The notes under the pieces are model-generated. The model was not told the origin of the DNA. It searched no databases and saw only the letters and a program-made list of their open reading frames with translations. A stretch of 64,000 nucleotides of DNA. Origin: Oscillospiraceae bacterium. Lineage in GTDB: Bacteria; Bacillota; Clostridia; Saccharofermentanales; Saccharofermentanaceae. The translations under genes and the position numbers were made by a program. Positions within the stretch are counted from its first letter, which is position 1. Each line of letters begins with the position of its first letter. Positions 49,679 through 58,622 of the stretch are shown here, piece by piece. The stretch is taken from assembly GCA_902780785.1 (NCBI GenBank), contig CACZGS010000011.1, forward strand, positions 40,961 through 104,960. The letters are read 5' to 3'.

Positions 49679-51817
49679 TCAGTTATCGATATTAGCGAGC
49701 TTAGCGTTCTCCTGGATGAATTCCTTACGGGGTTCTACCTGGTCGCCCATGAGAAGGTTAAATGTCTCATCTGCTTCCTGAGCGTCCTTGAGAGTAACTC
49801 TCAAAAGTTTTCTTGTAACAGGATTCATCGTTGTATCCCAGAGCTGCTCGGAACTCATCTCACCGAGACCCTTGAATCGCTGGATAAGGGGATTCTCCCA
49901 CTTGTGTGCGATCTTGATCTCTTCGATTTCCTTATCATCGTATGCATAATATGCTTCATCGCCCTTATAAACCTTGTAGAGCGGAGGGCATGCGATGTAA
50001 ACATATCCGCCTTCGACAAGAGGCTTTAAGTATCTGAAGAAGAATGTAAGGAGAAGTGTTCTGATGTGAGAACCGTCGACGTCGGCATCGGCCATGATGA
50101 TTACCTTATGGTATCTGAGCTTTGTCTCATCGAACTCATCACCGATTCCTGCGCCCAATGCCATAACGACAGGCTGGAGCTTCTCATTGGAATATACCTT
50201 ATCGATCCTGGCCTTCTCAACGTTGAGCATCTTACCCCAGAGAGGGAGGATAGCCTGATACTTACGCTCTCTGCCCTGCTTAGCGGATCCGCCTGCGGAG
50301 TCACCCTCTACGATGAAGATCTCACAGAACTCTGCTTCATCACTCTGGCAGTCAGCGAGCTTACCGGGAAGTGCGTTGTTCTCAAATACTGTCTTTCTTC
50401 TTGTAAGTTCTCTTGCTCTCTTAGCAGCGTCTCTTGCTCTTGAAGCTGAGAGGCACTTATCCATAATGAGCTTTGCAATATCAGGATGCTCTTCGAGATA
50501 GATCTCGAGCTTCTCATATACTGCGCTGTCTACCATCGGTCTGATCTCTGCATTACCGAGCTTACTCTTTGTCTGACCTTCGAACTGAGGATCAGGAAGC
50601 TTAACGGAAATGATCGCAGCAAGACCTTCTCTTGTATCTTCACCCTGAAGCTTAACGTCGCCATCCTTGATGAACTTATACTTCTTTGCATAGTCATTGA
50701 TGGCTCTTGTCATGGCTGCACGGAAACCTACAAGGTGCGTACCGCCTTCAGGTGTAGCGATGTTATTAGCGTATGTATAAACAGTCTCCTGATAGGAATC
50801 GTTGTACTGGAGAGCGATCTCAACGAAGTTATCTCCCTGCTTGGTTGCAAAGTAGATAGGAGGTGTATTGATAGGCTCCTTATGTCTGTTCAGATACTCA
50901 ACGAATGAGATGATACCGCCGTCATAATGAAGGTGCTTCTTGATGGGTTCTGCGCCTCTGTCATCCGTAAGATCGATAGTAACTTCCTTATTAAGGAATG
51001 CCATTTCGCGGTAACGTGTGATCATTGAATCGAAGTCAAATACGATATCCGGGAAGATAGTATTATCAGGGATAAAGTTTGTCTTTGTACCTGTATCTTC
51101 CTTATCGCATGTACCTACGACATGAAGCGGGACTGTAGTCTTACCCTTCTCGAATTCGATCTCATAGATGTTGCCGTCACGGCGTACCTGGACCTTCATA
51201 TGATCTGCAAGAGCGTTAACTACGGATGCGCCTACGCCGTGAAGACCGCCTGAAATACTGTATGCACCGCCGCCGAATTTACCGCCTGCGTGAAGCACTG
51301 TATGAACGACTTCAACCGTAGGGATTCCGAGCTTAGGATGATTACCTACAGGGATACCTGAACCGTTATCCGTAACTGTTACTGAACCGTCTTTCTCGAG
51401 TACTACATCGATCGTATCGCAGCGTCCTGCAAGAGCTTCATCGACTGAGTTTGCGACAATCTCATAGATAAGGTGATGGAGACCTCTTAATGTCGTATCA
51501 CCGATATACATACCAGGACGCTTTCTTACGGCTTCCAGACCTTCAAGGACCTGAATATCATCTTCTGAATATTCGCTGCTGTTGGATGTATCGAAGCTGT
51601 CCTGATCACCTTCTGCAGCCAATACGTCAGCAAGGGATTCTTCCTTGAAATCCTCAGTTAATGCTCTGGGGTTCTCGGCAAGATTCTTGAGCTCGTCATC
51701 GTCACCCTCTTCCACGGGCTGGAAGTAAAGATCTACCGCGCCGGAAGGGTGGGAGGATGCTTCGGGAGCGGGCTGGGCCTCCTCAAAATTGAAATTCTTC
51801 TCGTCGTTTTCCTTCAT
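49679..51817 (-). CDS. gyrB: DNA gyrase subunit B with acidic N-terminal extension
   Basis: Start at 51817, with AGGAG 11 bases upstream. 712 residues. GHKL ATPase domain: QVLEGLEAVRKRPGMYIGDT, EIVANSVDEALAG, VTDNGSGIPVG, GGLHGVGASVVNAL. TOPRIM: EGDSAGGSAKQGRERKYQAILPLWGKMLN, IIMADADVDGSHIRTLLL. C-terminal GyrB motif QRFKGLGEM. The normal N-terminal start is some 85 residues later; this one has a long acidic, Pro/Ser-rich extension. It introduces negative supercoils with GyrA (not in the window). The remB gene lies upstream. Confidence 0.96.
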   Translation of the reverse strand: MKENDEKNFNFEEAQPAPEASSHPSGAVDLYFQPVEEGDDDELKNLAENPRALTEDFKEESLADVLAAEGDQDSFDTSNSSEYSEDDIQVLEGLEAVRKRPGMYIGDTTLRGLHHLIYEIVANSVDEALAGRCDTIDVVLEKDGSVTVTDNGSGIPVGNHPKLGIPTVEVVHTVLHAGGKFGGGAYSISGGLHGVGASVVNALADHMKVQVRRDGNIYEIEFEKGKTTVPLHVVGTCDKEDTGTKTNFIPDNTIFPDIVFDFDSMITRYREMAFLNKEVTIDLTDDRGAEPIKKHLHYDGGIISFVEYLNRHKEPINTPPIYFATKQGDNFVEIALQYNDSYQETVYTYANNIATPEGGTHLVGFRAAMTRAINDYAKKYKFIKDGDVKLQGEDTREGLAAIISVKLPDPQFEGQTKSKLGNAEIRPMVDSAVYEKLEIYLEEHPDIAKLIMDKCLSASRARDAAKRARELTRRKTVFENNALPGKLADCQSDEAEFCEIFIVEGDSAGGSAKQGRERKYQAILPLWGKMLNVEKARIDKVYSNEKLQPVVMALGAGIGDEFDETKLRYHKVIIMADADVDGSHIRTLLLTFFFRYLKPLVEGGYVYIACPPLYKVYKGDEAYYAYDDKEIEEIKIAHKWENPLIQRFKGLGEMSSEQLWDTTMNPVTRKLLRVTLKDAQEADETFNLLMGDQVEPRKEFIQENAKLANIDN

Positions 51818-51901
51818 AAATGTAAAAACTCCTATTCTTGACGGCAAATCCGGTCAAAGGCCTGATATTGCTGTATTTGTAACACCGTTAATGGGCTGTT
51901 T

Positions 51902-52153
51902 TCAGAAGCTTCCGGAAGACATGAGTCTGTTTAATATCAGACTTGCGGAGAGTGAACAAACATATGTTTTGTCGTCTGTGATCACCAATGACTTTGGTAT
52001 CTCTTCAGTCACATACTGGAGCCTGCCTTGCTCGTCCTCTCGGTTGATGAACTCAGTCACGTCCTTCTGGGAAGGGGAGACCGTCTCAAGGTTGACTACA
52101 CAGGTAACCGAAGATTTGAGCACTGAAAGATCATTGCCGATATGAATGAACAT
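51902..52153 (-). CDS. remB: Extracellular matrix/biofilm regulator RemB (YaaB family)
   Basis: 83 residues. Begins MFIHIGNDLSVLKSSVTCVVNLETV, with GGAGG upstream, and contains PKSLVITDDKTYVCSLSASLILNR, the typical RemB/YaaB pattern (MYIHLGDDxxVxxxxI ... PKSxVVT). It is located between recF and gyrB exactly as in Bacillus. In Bacillus it influences biofilm gene expression; role here by synteny. Confidence 0.85.
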   Translation of the reverse strand: MFIHIGNDLSVLKSSVTCVVNLETVSPSQKDVTEFINREDEQGRLQYVTEEIPKSLVITDDKTYVCSLSASLILNRLMSSGSF

Positions 52154-52284
52154 ATGGATCCTCCAAATCGTCCGGATTCCTCTACTAACCAATAAATTAT
52201 AACATAAAAGGAAAGAATAATATGTTTATTATAATATAAGAATGGGGCAAAAATGGGCAGTTTTTAGCGTATTTTGACCTAAAA

Positions 52285-53529
52285 TCAGGCCTCTTTCGCG
52301 ATATTGCCGCCGTCGACCCTGTAGAACTCGGTCTTATTTGCGCCCTCTATCGCGTCGATCTCTTCGCCGATCATATTCTTATCAGTGCACGTGATGAAGA
52401 TCTGGGCGCCCTTCATGGCCTGTACAAGGCTCAATCTCCTCGTCTTATCAAGTTCAGAGAATACATCGTCCAGGATGAGGATAGGAGTGGAGGAGACGAA
52501 CATCTTTATGATCTCCAGTTCTGAGAGCTTCAGAGCGAGCGCAGCAGTCCTCTGCTGGCCCTGTGAAGAGAATTTCTTCATCTCAAGATCATCCAGCTTG
52601 ATCAGGATGTCGTCCCTGTGAATGCCGATGGATGAGATATGCTTTTCGATGTCGTAATTACGCACTGATTTGAGCTTGGCAAGGACCAGATCTGAGATAA
52701 TGCCCTTTATACGCCCATAATCGCCCTCTGAGAGGCCCTTACCCATGTATTCGTCATATTTACTGTTTTTGGTTAGAAACGTTTCTAGGGCCCCTACAAC
52801 GCCAAATATGGTGTTGTACTCGATAGAGAGGTTTTCTTTGCCTCCGGAAATGCTTCCGTGATGCTTTGAAGCAGTGTCTGAAATGAGCTTAGCGAACCTG
52901 TAACGCTTCAAAATGATCTCAGCTGATAATTCAGCAAGTGAGAAATCCCAGAAATCGAGCTGCTGATCCGTAAGATCAGACTTTGAATTCGGTTTTATGC
53001 TCTTAAGCATGGCATTTTTCTGTGCCAGAAGCCTGCTGTAATTGCTCAAAAGATTAAAGTAAGAAGGGGAGACCTTCGATATCAGCGTGTTTAAGAACTT
53101 ACGCCTGAAAGCCGGCGCATTTTTAACGATATTTAAGTCTTCAGGAGCAAAGATAACAATGTTACATATGCCGATATATTCGGAAATCTTATCAACCGGA
53201 GCATTATCCACGATAAGCATCCTGCCGGGCTTGCCGGATCTGCTTAAGGAAGACTTTTCGCTGTAATAACCTGATACAAGATGAACATCAGAACCGTCAT
53301 CATCGGTCAGATCCAGGCCTGCTTTATATTCATTCTCACCGAATTTAATAAGGTCTGAATCTTTGCTTGTCCTGTGCGAAGCGATGCTGGAAGCTACATA
53401 GATGCCTTCAACGAGATTAGTCTTTCCCTGGGCGTTATTACCGTAAAAGATATTAACAGAAGGCCCGACATCCAAATCGAGCCTTCCGTAATTTCTGAAG
53501 TTTTCTAAATGTATGCTTCTTATGAACAT
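52285..53529 (-). CDS. recF: DNA replication and repair protein RecF
   Basis: 414 residues. Walker A GNNAQGKTNLVEGI, the SMC-like signature FSSQGQQRTAALALKLSE, Walker B TPILILDDVFSELD. Loads RecA at gaps. The start overlaps the dnaN stop (TAATG), so translation is coupled. The yaaA/S4-domain gene usually between dnaN and recF in Bacillus is missing. Confidence 0.95.
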   Translation of the reverse strand: MFIRSIHLENFRNYGRLDLDVGPSVNIFYGNNAQGKTNLVEGIYVASSIASHRTSKDSDLIKFGENEYKAGLDLTDDDGSDVHLVSGYYSEKSSLSRSGKPGRMLIVDNAPVDKISEYIGICNIVIFAPEDLNIVKNAPAFRRKFLNTLISKVSPSYFNLLSNYSRLLAQKNAMLKSIKPNSKSDLTDQQLDFWDFSLAELSAEIILKRYRFAKLISDTASKHHGSISGGKENLSIEYNTIFGVVGALETFLTKNSKYDEYMGKGLSEGDYGRIKGIISDLVLAKLKSVRNYDIEKHISSIGIHRDDILIKLDDLEMKKFSSQGQQRTAALALKLSELEIIKMFVSSTPILILDDVFSELDKTRRLSLVQAMKGAQIFITCTDKNMIGEEIDAIEGANKTEFYRVDGGNIAKEA

Positions 53530-54644
53530 TATCTTCTGATAGGAAGAATAAGGTAAATGTACTTCTCACCCTCAACAGGCTTGATAATGCAGGGTCCCTG
53601 ACCGCCGTTAACTTCTACCTTGATCTCCTCATCGTCGATATTCTTAAGAACATCAAGAACATATCTTGAGTTGAAATCTACATCGATAAGATCGCCTTCG
53701 AGGCTGATGGAGATATTCTCCTGGAGATTACCTCTTGCAGAAGTAGCCTGGACTGTAAGCTCTGAAGGATTGTTGGAAAGGAATCTTACAGGGCACTTAC
53801 GGTCGTCTGTCATGATGATAAGTGAAGCTCTGTCAACAGCATCAAGGAACTGCTTACGGTTGATCGTGATGACTGTCTTAGGATTCTTTGTGATGATGGA
53901 ATCGAAATTTATGAACTGGCCTTCGATAAGACGTGAAACCATTCTTACGTTGCCGATATCGAATAAGAGATTCTGCATTGATGTGTAGATATTGATCTCA
54001 GCATCTTCGTCATCACTTAATATCTTGCTCATCTCGGTAAGAGCCTTACCGGGAACGATGTAATTGATCTTAGGGAAGTCATTGCCCATCTCTTCGCGGT
54101 TGATAGCCATTCTGAAACCGTCAATGGAAACAACGGAAAGAACTGAACCGTCAGATACGATGTTGGAACCTGTAAGAACAGGACGTGAATTATCACGTGA
54201 TACTGCGAAGATTGTGTGATTGATCATGTTCTTAAGGATCTTCTGACCCATAACGATCTTCTCAGCGCCTGTCTCATCGATCTCAGGGATCTTCGGGAAC
54301 GGCTCGGGATCAAGACCTGCGATCTTGAACTCAGCCTGTCCGCACTTAATGGTTGTCTGGAAATTGCTGTCGGAAATGATATCTACTTCAGGCTCAGGAA
54401 GCTTTCTGATGATATCTCCGAAGAACTTTGAATCGATAACAACAGCGCCCTTCTCAGTAACACTTGCTTCCACATCAGCCTCAATACCTGTCTGAAGATC
54501 GTAACCCGTAAGCTTGATCTTATCGTCGTCTGACGCTTCAATGAGAATGCCGTTAAGGATATTTACTGTACTGTTAGTAGTAACAGCTCTCTGGACTATG
54601 GATACATTATTAACCAAGTCATCTCTGCTGCATGTGAACTTCAT
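53529..54644 (-). CDS. dnaN: DNA polymerase III beta sliding clamp
   Basis: 371 residues from the ATG at 54644 (MKFTCSRDDLVNNVSIVQRAV), with AGGTGG upstream; a 7-residue longer start has no ribosome site. Three beta-clamp domains; the final VEGEKYIYLILPIRR is the characteristic C-terminal strand. Encircles DNA and tethers polymerase. Order dnaA-oriC-dnaN as in most Firmicutes. Confidence 0.95.
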   Translation of the reverse strand: MKFTCSRDDLVNNVSIVQRAVTTNSTVNILNGILIEASDDDKIKLTGYDLQTGIEADVEASVTEKGAVVIDSKFFGDIIRKLPEPEVDIISDSNFQTTIKCGQAEFKIAGLDPEPFPKIPEIDETGAEKIVMGQKILKNMINHTIFAVSRDNSRPVLTGSNIVSDGSVLSVVSIDGFRMAINREEMGNDFPKINYIVPGKALTEMSKILSDDEDAEINIYTSMQNLLFDIGNVRMVSRLIEGQFINFDSIITKNPKTVITINRKQFLDAVDRASLIIMTDDRKCPVRFLSNNPSELTVQATSARGNLQENISISLEGDLIDVDFNSRYVLDVLKNIDDEEIKVEVNGGQGPCIIKPVEGEKYIYLILPIRR

Positions 54645-54686
54645 ATGAAGGGAGCCACCTTTCATTATTAATAAAATATTTCAAAC

Positions 54687-54692
54687 ATTATA
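54687..54692 (-). promoter_or_regulatory. -10 element for dnaN-recF
   Basis: Minus-strand TATAAT, 43 bases before the dnaN start; weak -35. Confidence 0.4.
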
Positions 54693-54762
54693 CACTGAAA
54701 TATATTAAAAATGTATAGTTTAACGGTGTTACAAAACTCGATTTTTAGGACATTTTCGAAAA

Positions 54763-54791
54763 GTCCGGCCGTCCGGCTATCGTCCGGCTAT
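54763..54791. repeat. GTCCGGC iterons in oriC
   Basis: GTCCGGC three times; the last two form a tandem 11-bp CGTCCGGCTAT unit. GC-rich island in an AT-rich gap; possible binding site for a regulator of initiation. Confidence 0.55.
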
Positions 54792-55017
54792 GTAGTATAT
54801 AAAGTTAGCTCGTATTAGCCGTATTATGTCTTGTTCAAATGTTCAAAACATGCCAAAACACCGTCTGTTTAGAGGTTTTTTCGCGACATTACGATGTATA
54901 AAAGTCATTTGATAATTGTTCACAAAAATACCCTTTTGAACACTGTTACATTTATAAACAACACGTCTACAGGAAATCTACAGTCAGTTATGAACAAAAG
55001 AACATTAATTGTTCAAA

Positions 55018-56352
55018 TCAGGTGATGTGCTTATAGATCTCTTCAGCCTGCTTTTTGAGCTCAGGATCCTCATCTACGTTGTCGCAGCCGTGCATAACGG
55101 TCGTATGTTTACGTCCGCCGAAGAGCTGTCCGATCTTCTCGTATTTGAGTTCCAGATAGTCTCTGCAAATGAACATTGCTACATTACGTGCTGTGGAGAT
55201 CTCGGCACTTCTGAGCTTTGAAGTAAGCTTATCAGGTGTCAGATCGTAGTAATTTGCAACTGCATTTATGACTATGTCAGGCGTCAGATACTTCTTATTG
55301 CCGCTTACGAGAGGATCGACGATCTTTCTGATGTCATCCAGGGTAAGCTCCCCGTTAGCGAGAGTTACATAAGAAGAAATAGTATTAAAAGCGCCGTTAA
55401 GCTGTCTGATGTTTGTTGTTACGTTCTCGCAGACATAGTCGATTATCTCGTCTGAGAGATTGAAGGACTCGTTCTCGAGCTTGCTTAAGAAGATAGCCTT
55501 ACGTGTCTCAAAATCCGGTGGCTGGACATCAAACATGATACCGTCCTGGAATCTTGAAGTAAGTCTGCTGTTGAGCTCTGTGAGGTTTGCAGGAGCCTTG
55601 TCGCATGTGATAACGATCTGTTTTCCTGCCTCGATCAGTGCCTCGAAAGTATTGAAGAACTCTGTCTGGACACTGTCTTTGCCGATAAGGAACTGGATGT
55701 CGTCGATAAGGAGGACATCTACTGTTCTGTATTTATTACGGAATTCCGTGTAATTCTTATTCTGGATGCATGCGATAAAAGCATTTGTGAAGGCTTCACA
55801 TGTAGTGTAGATAACCTTCTTCTCGGGATGCTGCTCAATGATCGCATTGCCGATCGCCTTCATGAGGTGGGTCTTGCCGAGTCCTGAATTACCCCATAAG
55901 AAGAAGGGGTTTCTCTGCTTCTGTCCGGGCTTTGCGGCAACAGATACGGCTGAAGCATGTGCAAAACGGTTACAGTCACCTACTACGAAGTTCGCGAAAG
56001 TAAACTCGCCGTTAAGACCTGAAGGTGTAACGACCTCTGTCTTAGCCTGGCTTGCAGCCTTTTTCTCGGAAATAACCGAAGAATTAAGAGCCTTCTCGTC
56101 ACCTTCAAGGATGAACTTAACTGCACAGGACTTGCCGTCATTGGCAGCCCTTATGGCGTCTTCAACGAGCTTATTGAGCTTCTGGCCCTTAACGAGATTT
56201 AAGGAATATTCGTCTCTTGCAGCAAGAACAAGGACATCCTTATCACAGTGAGCAACGCTCATCTTACAGAGGATAGAATCGTAGGTGATGGAATTAATGT
56301 TCGAATCATACTTAAGTAATTCGAGTGCATTTTCCCAGATCTTGCTCTCCAT
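55018..56352 (-). CDS. dnaA: Chromosomal replication initiator DnaA
   Basis: 444 residues from the ATG at 56352 (MESKIWENALELL), with GGAGG upstream. Domain I at the N-terminus, linker II, AAA+ domain III with GNSGLGKTHLMKAIGNA (Walker A) and VDVLLIDDIQFLIGKD (Walker B), and the box IV DNA-binding helix with FGGRKHTTVMHGCDNV. Initiates replication at the adjacent oriC. Confidence 0.97.
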   Translation of the reverse strand: MESKIWENALELLKYDSNINSITYDSILCKMSVAHCDKDVLVLAARDEYSLNLVKGQKLNKLVEDAIRAANDGKSCAVKFILEGDEKALNSSVISEKKAASQAKTEVVTPSGLNGEFTFANFVVGDCNRFAHASAVSVAAKPGQKQRNPFFLWGNSGLGKTHLMKAIGNAIIEQHPEKKVIYTTCEAFTNAFIACIQNKNYTEFRNKYRTVDVLLIDDIQFLIGKDSVQTEFFNTFEALIEAGKQIVITCDKAPANLTELNSRLTSRFQDGIMFDVQPPDFETRKAIFLSKLENESFNLSDEIIDYVCENVTTNIRQLNGAFNTISSYVTLANGELTLDDIRKIVDPLVSGNKKYLTPDIVINAVANYYDLTPDKLTSKLRSAEISTARNVAMFICRDYLELKYEKIGQLFGGRKHTTVMHGCDNVDEDPELKKQAEEIYKHIT

Positions 56353-56408
56353 GTAACCCCTCCGTAACAAAAATGACGTGCGTTTAACATAATAGCACGG
56401 TCAAAGAG

Positions 56409-56414
56409 TATAAT
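56409..56414 (+). promoter_or_regulatory. -10 element for the sortase gene
   Basis: TATAAT; the transcript would start near 56421, so the sortase ATG at 56413 is excluded and the ATG at 56461 is used. TTAACA 19 bases upstream is a possible -35. Confidence 0.5.
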
Positions 56415-56460
56415 GAATATGCAATTTATATTAAAAATCGGTGAAAAATCGGGCAGGATA

Positions 56461-57210
56461 ATGAAACGGATAGAACAAAATAAGAAATCCAGATCCAGAA
56501 AGACAGCTGTCAATATAGTTCTGATAATTGCCGCGGCTATTCTCCTGATAGCCGGGGTCATTCTGCTGCTGATAGAACCTATAAAAAGATATAATAGAAA
56601 AAAGATCTCCGAAGATGCTCTTACCGTAGTTTCCGAGAAGATCGAGGCCACGGAAGAAGAGGTTGAGATTACATATACAGTCCCTGCAGTAGGTAATGAA
56701 GTTCCCGGCGAGGAAGAAGGATACGACGTCATAGGGGATGAAGAGGAAGAAGATTCCGGGATCGAGTTTGAGGAAGAAGCTGCGCCGGAAGGCGGATACA
56801 CGGTATCCTTAAGGTCTGTTGGCATTCTCTCGATCAGCAGGATAAAGATCAGTTATTCCGTATGGGATGAGGCCACAAAAGTCTCATTAAGATACGGTCT
56901 GGGCCATTATCCGGACTCTGTCATGCCGGGAGAGAAGGGAAATGCGACGATCTTAGGCCATAACTACAAAGACGGCACCATGTTCCACAATCTCGGCAAG
57001 CTCAAGAAGGGCGACAAAGTGGTCTTTAAGTCCGCAGAAGGCAAGGAAATGACCTTTGTCGTGGAGGAATCGAAGATCATAAACGCCAAGGACCTCAGTA
57101 AATATGTAGCCGGCGACATTACCGAAGAGAGGCAGCTGACGCTTATTACATGCACTTACGAGTACGGAAGGAAAGGCTGGAGAAGGGTGGTTATCTGCAA
57201 GTTACAGTAA
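56461..57210 (+). CDS. Sortase family transpeptidase
   Basis: 249 residues from MKRIEQNKKSRSRK. A basic N-terminus, one membrane anchor (about 15-38), a Glu-rich linker (60-105), and the sortase domain with catalytic His in TILGHNY, Cys in LITCTYE and Arg in WRRVVICKL. It attaches surface proteins to the wall. Exact class uncertain. Divergent from dnaA, just across the origin. The EPQTA-like tail of the LRR/transglutaminase protein at 36.1 kb could be a substrate; no canonical LPXTG seen in the window. Confidence 0.87.
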   Translation: MKRIEQNKKSRSRKTAVNIVLIIAAAILLIAGVILLLIEPIKRYNRKKISEDALTVVSEKIEATEEEVEITYTVPAVGNEVPGEEEGYDVIGDEEEEDSGIEFEEEAAPEGGYTVSLRSVGILSISRIKISYSVWDEATKVSLRYGLGHYPDSVMPGEKGNATILGHNYKDGTMFHNLGKLKKGDKVVFKSAEGKEMTFVVEESKIINAKDLSKYVAGDITEERQLTLITCTYEYGRKGWRRVVICKLQ

Positions 57211-57248
57211 CGCCTTTCTAAAACCCAACACATTTTCCATATTTCTGT

Positions 57249-57254
57249 TATAAT
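57249..57254 (+). promoter_or_regulatory. -10 element for purA
   Basis: TATAAT, 55 bases upstream of the ATG; no good -35. No purine riboswitch or PurR box seen. Confidence 0.4.
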
Positions 57255-57309
57255 TTGCGCGGGTTTTAATAAATCTTAATAAAGCAACATTGTTTTTGGA
57301 GGAACAAAT

Positions 57310-58590
57310 ATGGTAACGGCAATCGTTGGCGCTAACTGGGGCGACGAAGGAAAGGGCAAGATCACAGACCTTCTCGCAAGTGAATCTGACATCGTAATCA
57401 GATTTCAGGGCGGAGCAAATGCAGGACACACCATCATCAACGACCACGGAAGATTCGCTCTTCACCTCATGCCTTCAGGTGTTTGCCACGAGAATATCGT
57501 AAACATTATCGGCAACGGCGTTGCTTTGGACATCAGAAAGTTCATCAACGAATATAATTCGATCAAAGAGCAGGGCTTGAATCCCCAGCTCCTCGTATCC
57601 GACAGAGTTCAGGTCGTTATGCCTTACCATGTTGATTTCGATAAGTTCGAAGAAGAAAGACTTGGCGGCAAGGCCTTCGGTTCCACAAAGTCAGGTATCG
57701 CACCTTTCTTCTCCGACAAATATGCAAAGATCGGTTTCCAGGTCTCCGAGCTTTTCGACGAGGCAACATTGAAGGAAAAGATCGAGAGAGTTCTTGAGAT
57801 CAAGAATGCGCTTCTCGTAAACCTCTATCACAAAGATCCCATCAATGCTGACGAGCTCTTAGCTGAGATGCTCGAGCAGGGAAGACTCATTAAGCCTTTC
57901 GTTGCTAATACACAGGCTTACCTCTACGACGCCATCAAGGATGGCAAGAAGATCCTCTTGGAAGGCCAGCTCGGCACAATGAAGGATCCTGACATGGGTA
58001 TCTATCCGATGGTTACATCTTCTTCCACATTGGCAGGCTACGGCTGCGTAGGCGCAGGCATCCCGCCTTATGAGATCAAGAAGATCGTTGTAGTTACAAA
58101 GGCTTATTCTTCCGCAGTTGGCGGCGGCGCATTCGTATCTGAGATCCTTGACGAAGCAGTTGCAAAAGAGCTCAGAGACAGAGGCGGCGACAAGGGTGAG
58201 TACGGCGCAACAACAGGACGTCCGAGAAGAGTCGGCTGGTTCGACTGCGTTGCTACACGTTACGGCGTAAGACTTCAGGGCGGTACAGACGTTGCCCTCA
58301 CAAACCTTGATGTACTTGGTTACTTAGATAAGATCCCGGTTTGCACGGCTTATGAGATCGACGGTGTTATCACAAAGGATTTCCCGAATCCCACACAGCT
58401 CGACAGATGCAAGCCTGTTATTGAATATCTGCCTTCATGGAAGGGCAAGGGCGAGATCAGAGGACTTACCGAATACGATAAGCTCCCCAAGGAAGCTCAG
58501 GACTATGTCGAATTCATCGAGAAGGAGATCGGTGTCCACATCTCTATCGTATCTACAGGACCTGTAAGAGAAGAGATCATCAGAAGATAA
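57310..58590 (+). CDS. purA: Adenylosuccinate synthetase
   Basis: 426 residues. Makes adenylosuccinate from IMP, Asp and GTP. The P-loop-like GANWGDEGKGKITDLLA (usually GxQWGDEGKGK), the NDHGRFALHLMPSG block, the LEGQLGTMKDPDMGIYPMVTSSST and the C-terminal VSTGPVREE are typical. Ribosome site GGAGG. Followed by the lipoprotein genes and then guaA, the other branch of purine synthesis from IMP. Confidence 0.96.
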   Translation: MVTAIVGANWGDEGKGKITDLLASESDIVIRFQGGANAGHTIINDHGRFALHLMPSGVCHENIVNIIGNGVALDIRKFINEYNSIKEQGLNPQLLVSDRVQVVMPYHVDFDKFEEERLGGKAFGSTKSGIAPFFSDKYAKIGFQVSELFDEATLKEKIERVLEIKNALLVNLYHKDPINADELLAEMLEQGRLIKPFVANTQAYLYDAIKDGKKILLEGQLGTMKDPDMGIYPMVTSSSTLAGYGCVGAGIPPYEIKKIVVVTKAYSSAVGGGAFVSEILDEAVAKELRDRGGDKGEYGATTGRPRRVGWFDCVATRYGVRLQGGTDVALTNLDVLGYLDKIPVCTAYEIDGVITKDFPNPTQLDRCKPVIEYLPSWKGKGEIRGLTEYDKLPKEAQDYVEFIEKEIGVHISIVSTGPVREEIIRR

Positions 58591-58622
58591 GCTTCCTTCC
58601 TGTCTTTAGGGGGTAATTCACG

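Larger units (their letters stand above)
54667..55017. other. oriC, between dnaA and dnaN
   Basis: A 350 bp AT-rich non-coding gap. DnaA-box-like 9-mers of the form TTGTTCA(A/C)A lie at 54831-54839, 54916-54924 (TTGTTCACA, one base from TTATTCACA) and 55009-55017, with inverted relatives at 54934-54942 and 54988-54996. Three GTCCGGC iterons start at 54763, 54771 and 54782. The strand bias of genes switches beside it, at the dnaA-sortase divergence near 56.4 kb. Confidence 0.8.

Noticed and set aside
56413..56460. Sortase start at 56413
   Set aside because: This ATG overlaps the -10 TATAAT; the ATG at 56461 is downstream of the predicted start site.
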